NCBI RefSeq assembly: GCF_000023105.1
Contig: NC_012669.1
Location: forward strand, 4,341,025-4,405,024
DNA: 64,000 nucleotides
Reading direction: 5' to 3'
Source of the DNA: Beutenbergia cavernae DSM 12333
Lineage (GTDB): Bacteria > Actinomycetota > Actinomycetes > Actinomycetales > Beutenbergiaceae
Of this stretch, positions 63,695-64,000 are shown in pieces. The notes under the pieces were generated by a model. The model saw only the letters and a list, made by a program, of their open reading frames with translations, was not told where the DNA came from and ran no database searches. Position 1 is the stretch's first letter. Every line of letters starts with the position of its first letter. Position numbers and translations under genes: made by a program.

Positions 63695-64000
63695 ATGAGC
63701 CGATCCATCTCGGGGACACCGCTCGCCCGGCGGACCGTCCTCGGCGCCGGCGCCGCATCCGCCGCGGCATTCCTCGCGGCCTGCAGCAGTGGCGGCAACG
63801 GCGGGAGTAGCTCCGGGAACGGCGAGGGCGGCGAGCTGAAGCTGCTGCTCATCGGCGGCAGCCCCGAGCTCGACACGTTCGTCAACGAGACCCTGCTGCC
63901 CGAGTTCGCCGATTCGAGCGGCTACACGGTCACCCTCGAGAAGGTGGACTGGGGCTCCGCGTTCCAGCAGGTCACCACGGCCGCCGGTACCGGAACGCTG
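63695..64000 (+). CDS. ABC transporter solute-binding lipoprotein, N-terminal part (runs off the window)
   Basis: 102 codons from ATG 63695 to the window edge. A twin-arginine lipoprotein signal is visible: LARRTVLGAGAASAAAFLAAC, with the lipid-anchored Cys at residue 30, followed by a Gly/Ser-rich tether (SSGGNGGSSSGNGEGG). The mature start ELKLLLIGGSPELDTFVNETLLPEFADSSGYTVTLEKVDWGSAFQQVTTAAGTGTL is the family 1 solute-binding protein pattern. It is probably the first gene of a sugar importer operon controlled by the divergent ROK regulator. Confidence 0.9.
   Translation, partial: MSRSISGTPLARRTVLGAGAASAAAFLAACSSGGNGGSSSGNGEGGELKLLLIGGSPELDTFVNETLLPEFADSSGYTVTLEKVDWGSAFQQVTTAAGTGTL

Noticed and set aside
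1-64000. tRNA, rRNA or riboswitch genes
   Set aside because: No cloverleaf-like sequence with T-loop and D-loop consensus, no rRNA-like stretch and no recognised riboswitch core were seen by eye; a covariance-model scan would be needed to be certain.

Overview
This is a gene-dense 64 kb stretch of chromosome with very high GC content, strong GC3 bias, frequent GTG starts and many 4-bp start/stop overlaps. Gene content includes ABC sugar importers encoded without their own ATPase, MT0933-like and LmeA-like proteins, MocR/YczE, a MoxR-DUF58-VWA operon and a proline-rich ParA-like protein. Together these point to an actinobacterium, most likely of the Micrococcales (Cellulomonadaceae or Beutenbergiaceae type). 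I cannot fix the species. I saw no rRNA, tRNA, prophage, insertion sequence or CRISPR array.

Layout. 0-11.6 kb: mixed single genes, namely a Gfo/Idh/MocA oxidoreductase, a divergent MocR regulator/YczE membrane protein pair, a YbaK-like deacylase, an ArsR/SRPBCC pair with a clear palindromic operator, a GH127 beta-L-arabinofuranosidase, VOC proteins, and a cytoplasmic trypsin-like protease with a small partner resembling its own N-terminal domain. 11.7-24.7 kb: a carbohydrate locus with a 1340-residue Tat-exported protein, an IclR regulator, an aldolase/dehydratase-SDR-DUF624 operon, and a divergent operon for an ABC importer, SMP-30 lactonase and enolase-superfamily dehydratase. The enzyme set fits a non-phosphorylative aldose/deoxyaldose pathway (dehydrogenase, lactonase, dehydratase, aldolase). 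A similar operator-like dyad lies in both divergent control regions. 24.7-36.4 kb: LmeA-like lipoprotein-type protein, SDR, MT0933-like protein, two S9 peptidases, methyltransferase, CHRD protein, CopD-CtaG fusion and a kinase-like phosphotransferase.

36.7-42.3 kb: a tightly overlapped MoxR-DUF58-TM protein-VWA-VWA-TM/low-complexity operon (Bat/aerotolerance type). 42.4-50.1 kb: an HxlR/NAD(P)-reductase divergent pair around a perfect 20-bp palindrome; the E1-alpha, E1-beta and E2 genes of a 2-oxoacid dehydrogenase; a carbinolamine dehydratase-like/VOC fusion; a HisC-like aminotransferase; a 4-TM protein. 50.1-59.6 kb: a WXG-like protein and alpha/beta hydrolase pair, fructosamine-kinase-like protein, deaminase, adenylosuccinate lyase (purB), a metallophosphoesterase with altered ligand residues and a ParA-like ATPase. 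59.8-64 kb: a GntR/LacI-type regulator, sulfatase, ROK regulator and the start of a second sugar importer.

The most unusual feature is a set of short tandem and palindromic repeats scattered between genes. A 22-bp-period family (core CGCGAGAGGA) occurs at three places 42 and 18 kb apart and supplies the Shine-Dalgarno of the sulfatase gene. Other loci have 18, 19, 23-24 and 30-bp periods or long perfect inverted repeats. One such element appears to sit in frame inside the fructosamine-kinase-like gene, and another supplies the stop codon of the WXG-like gene beside a tiny relic of an acyl-CoA ligase.
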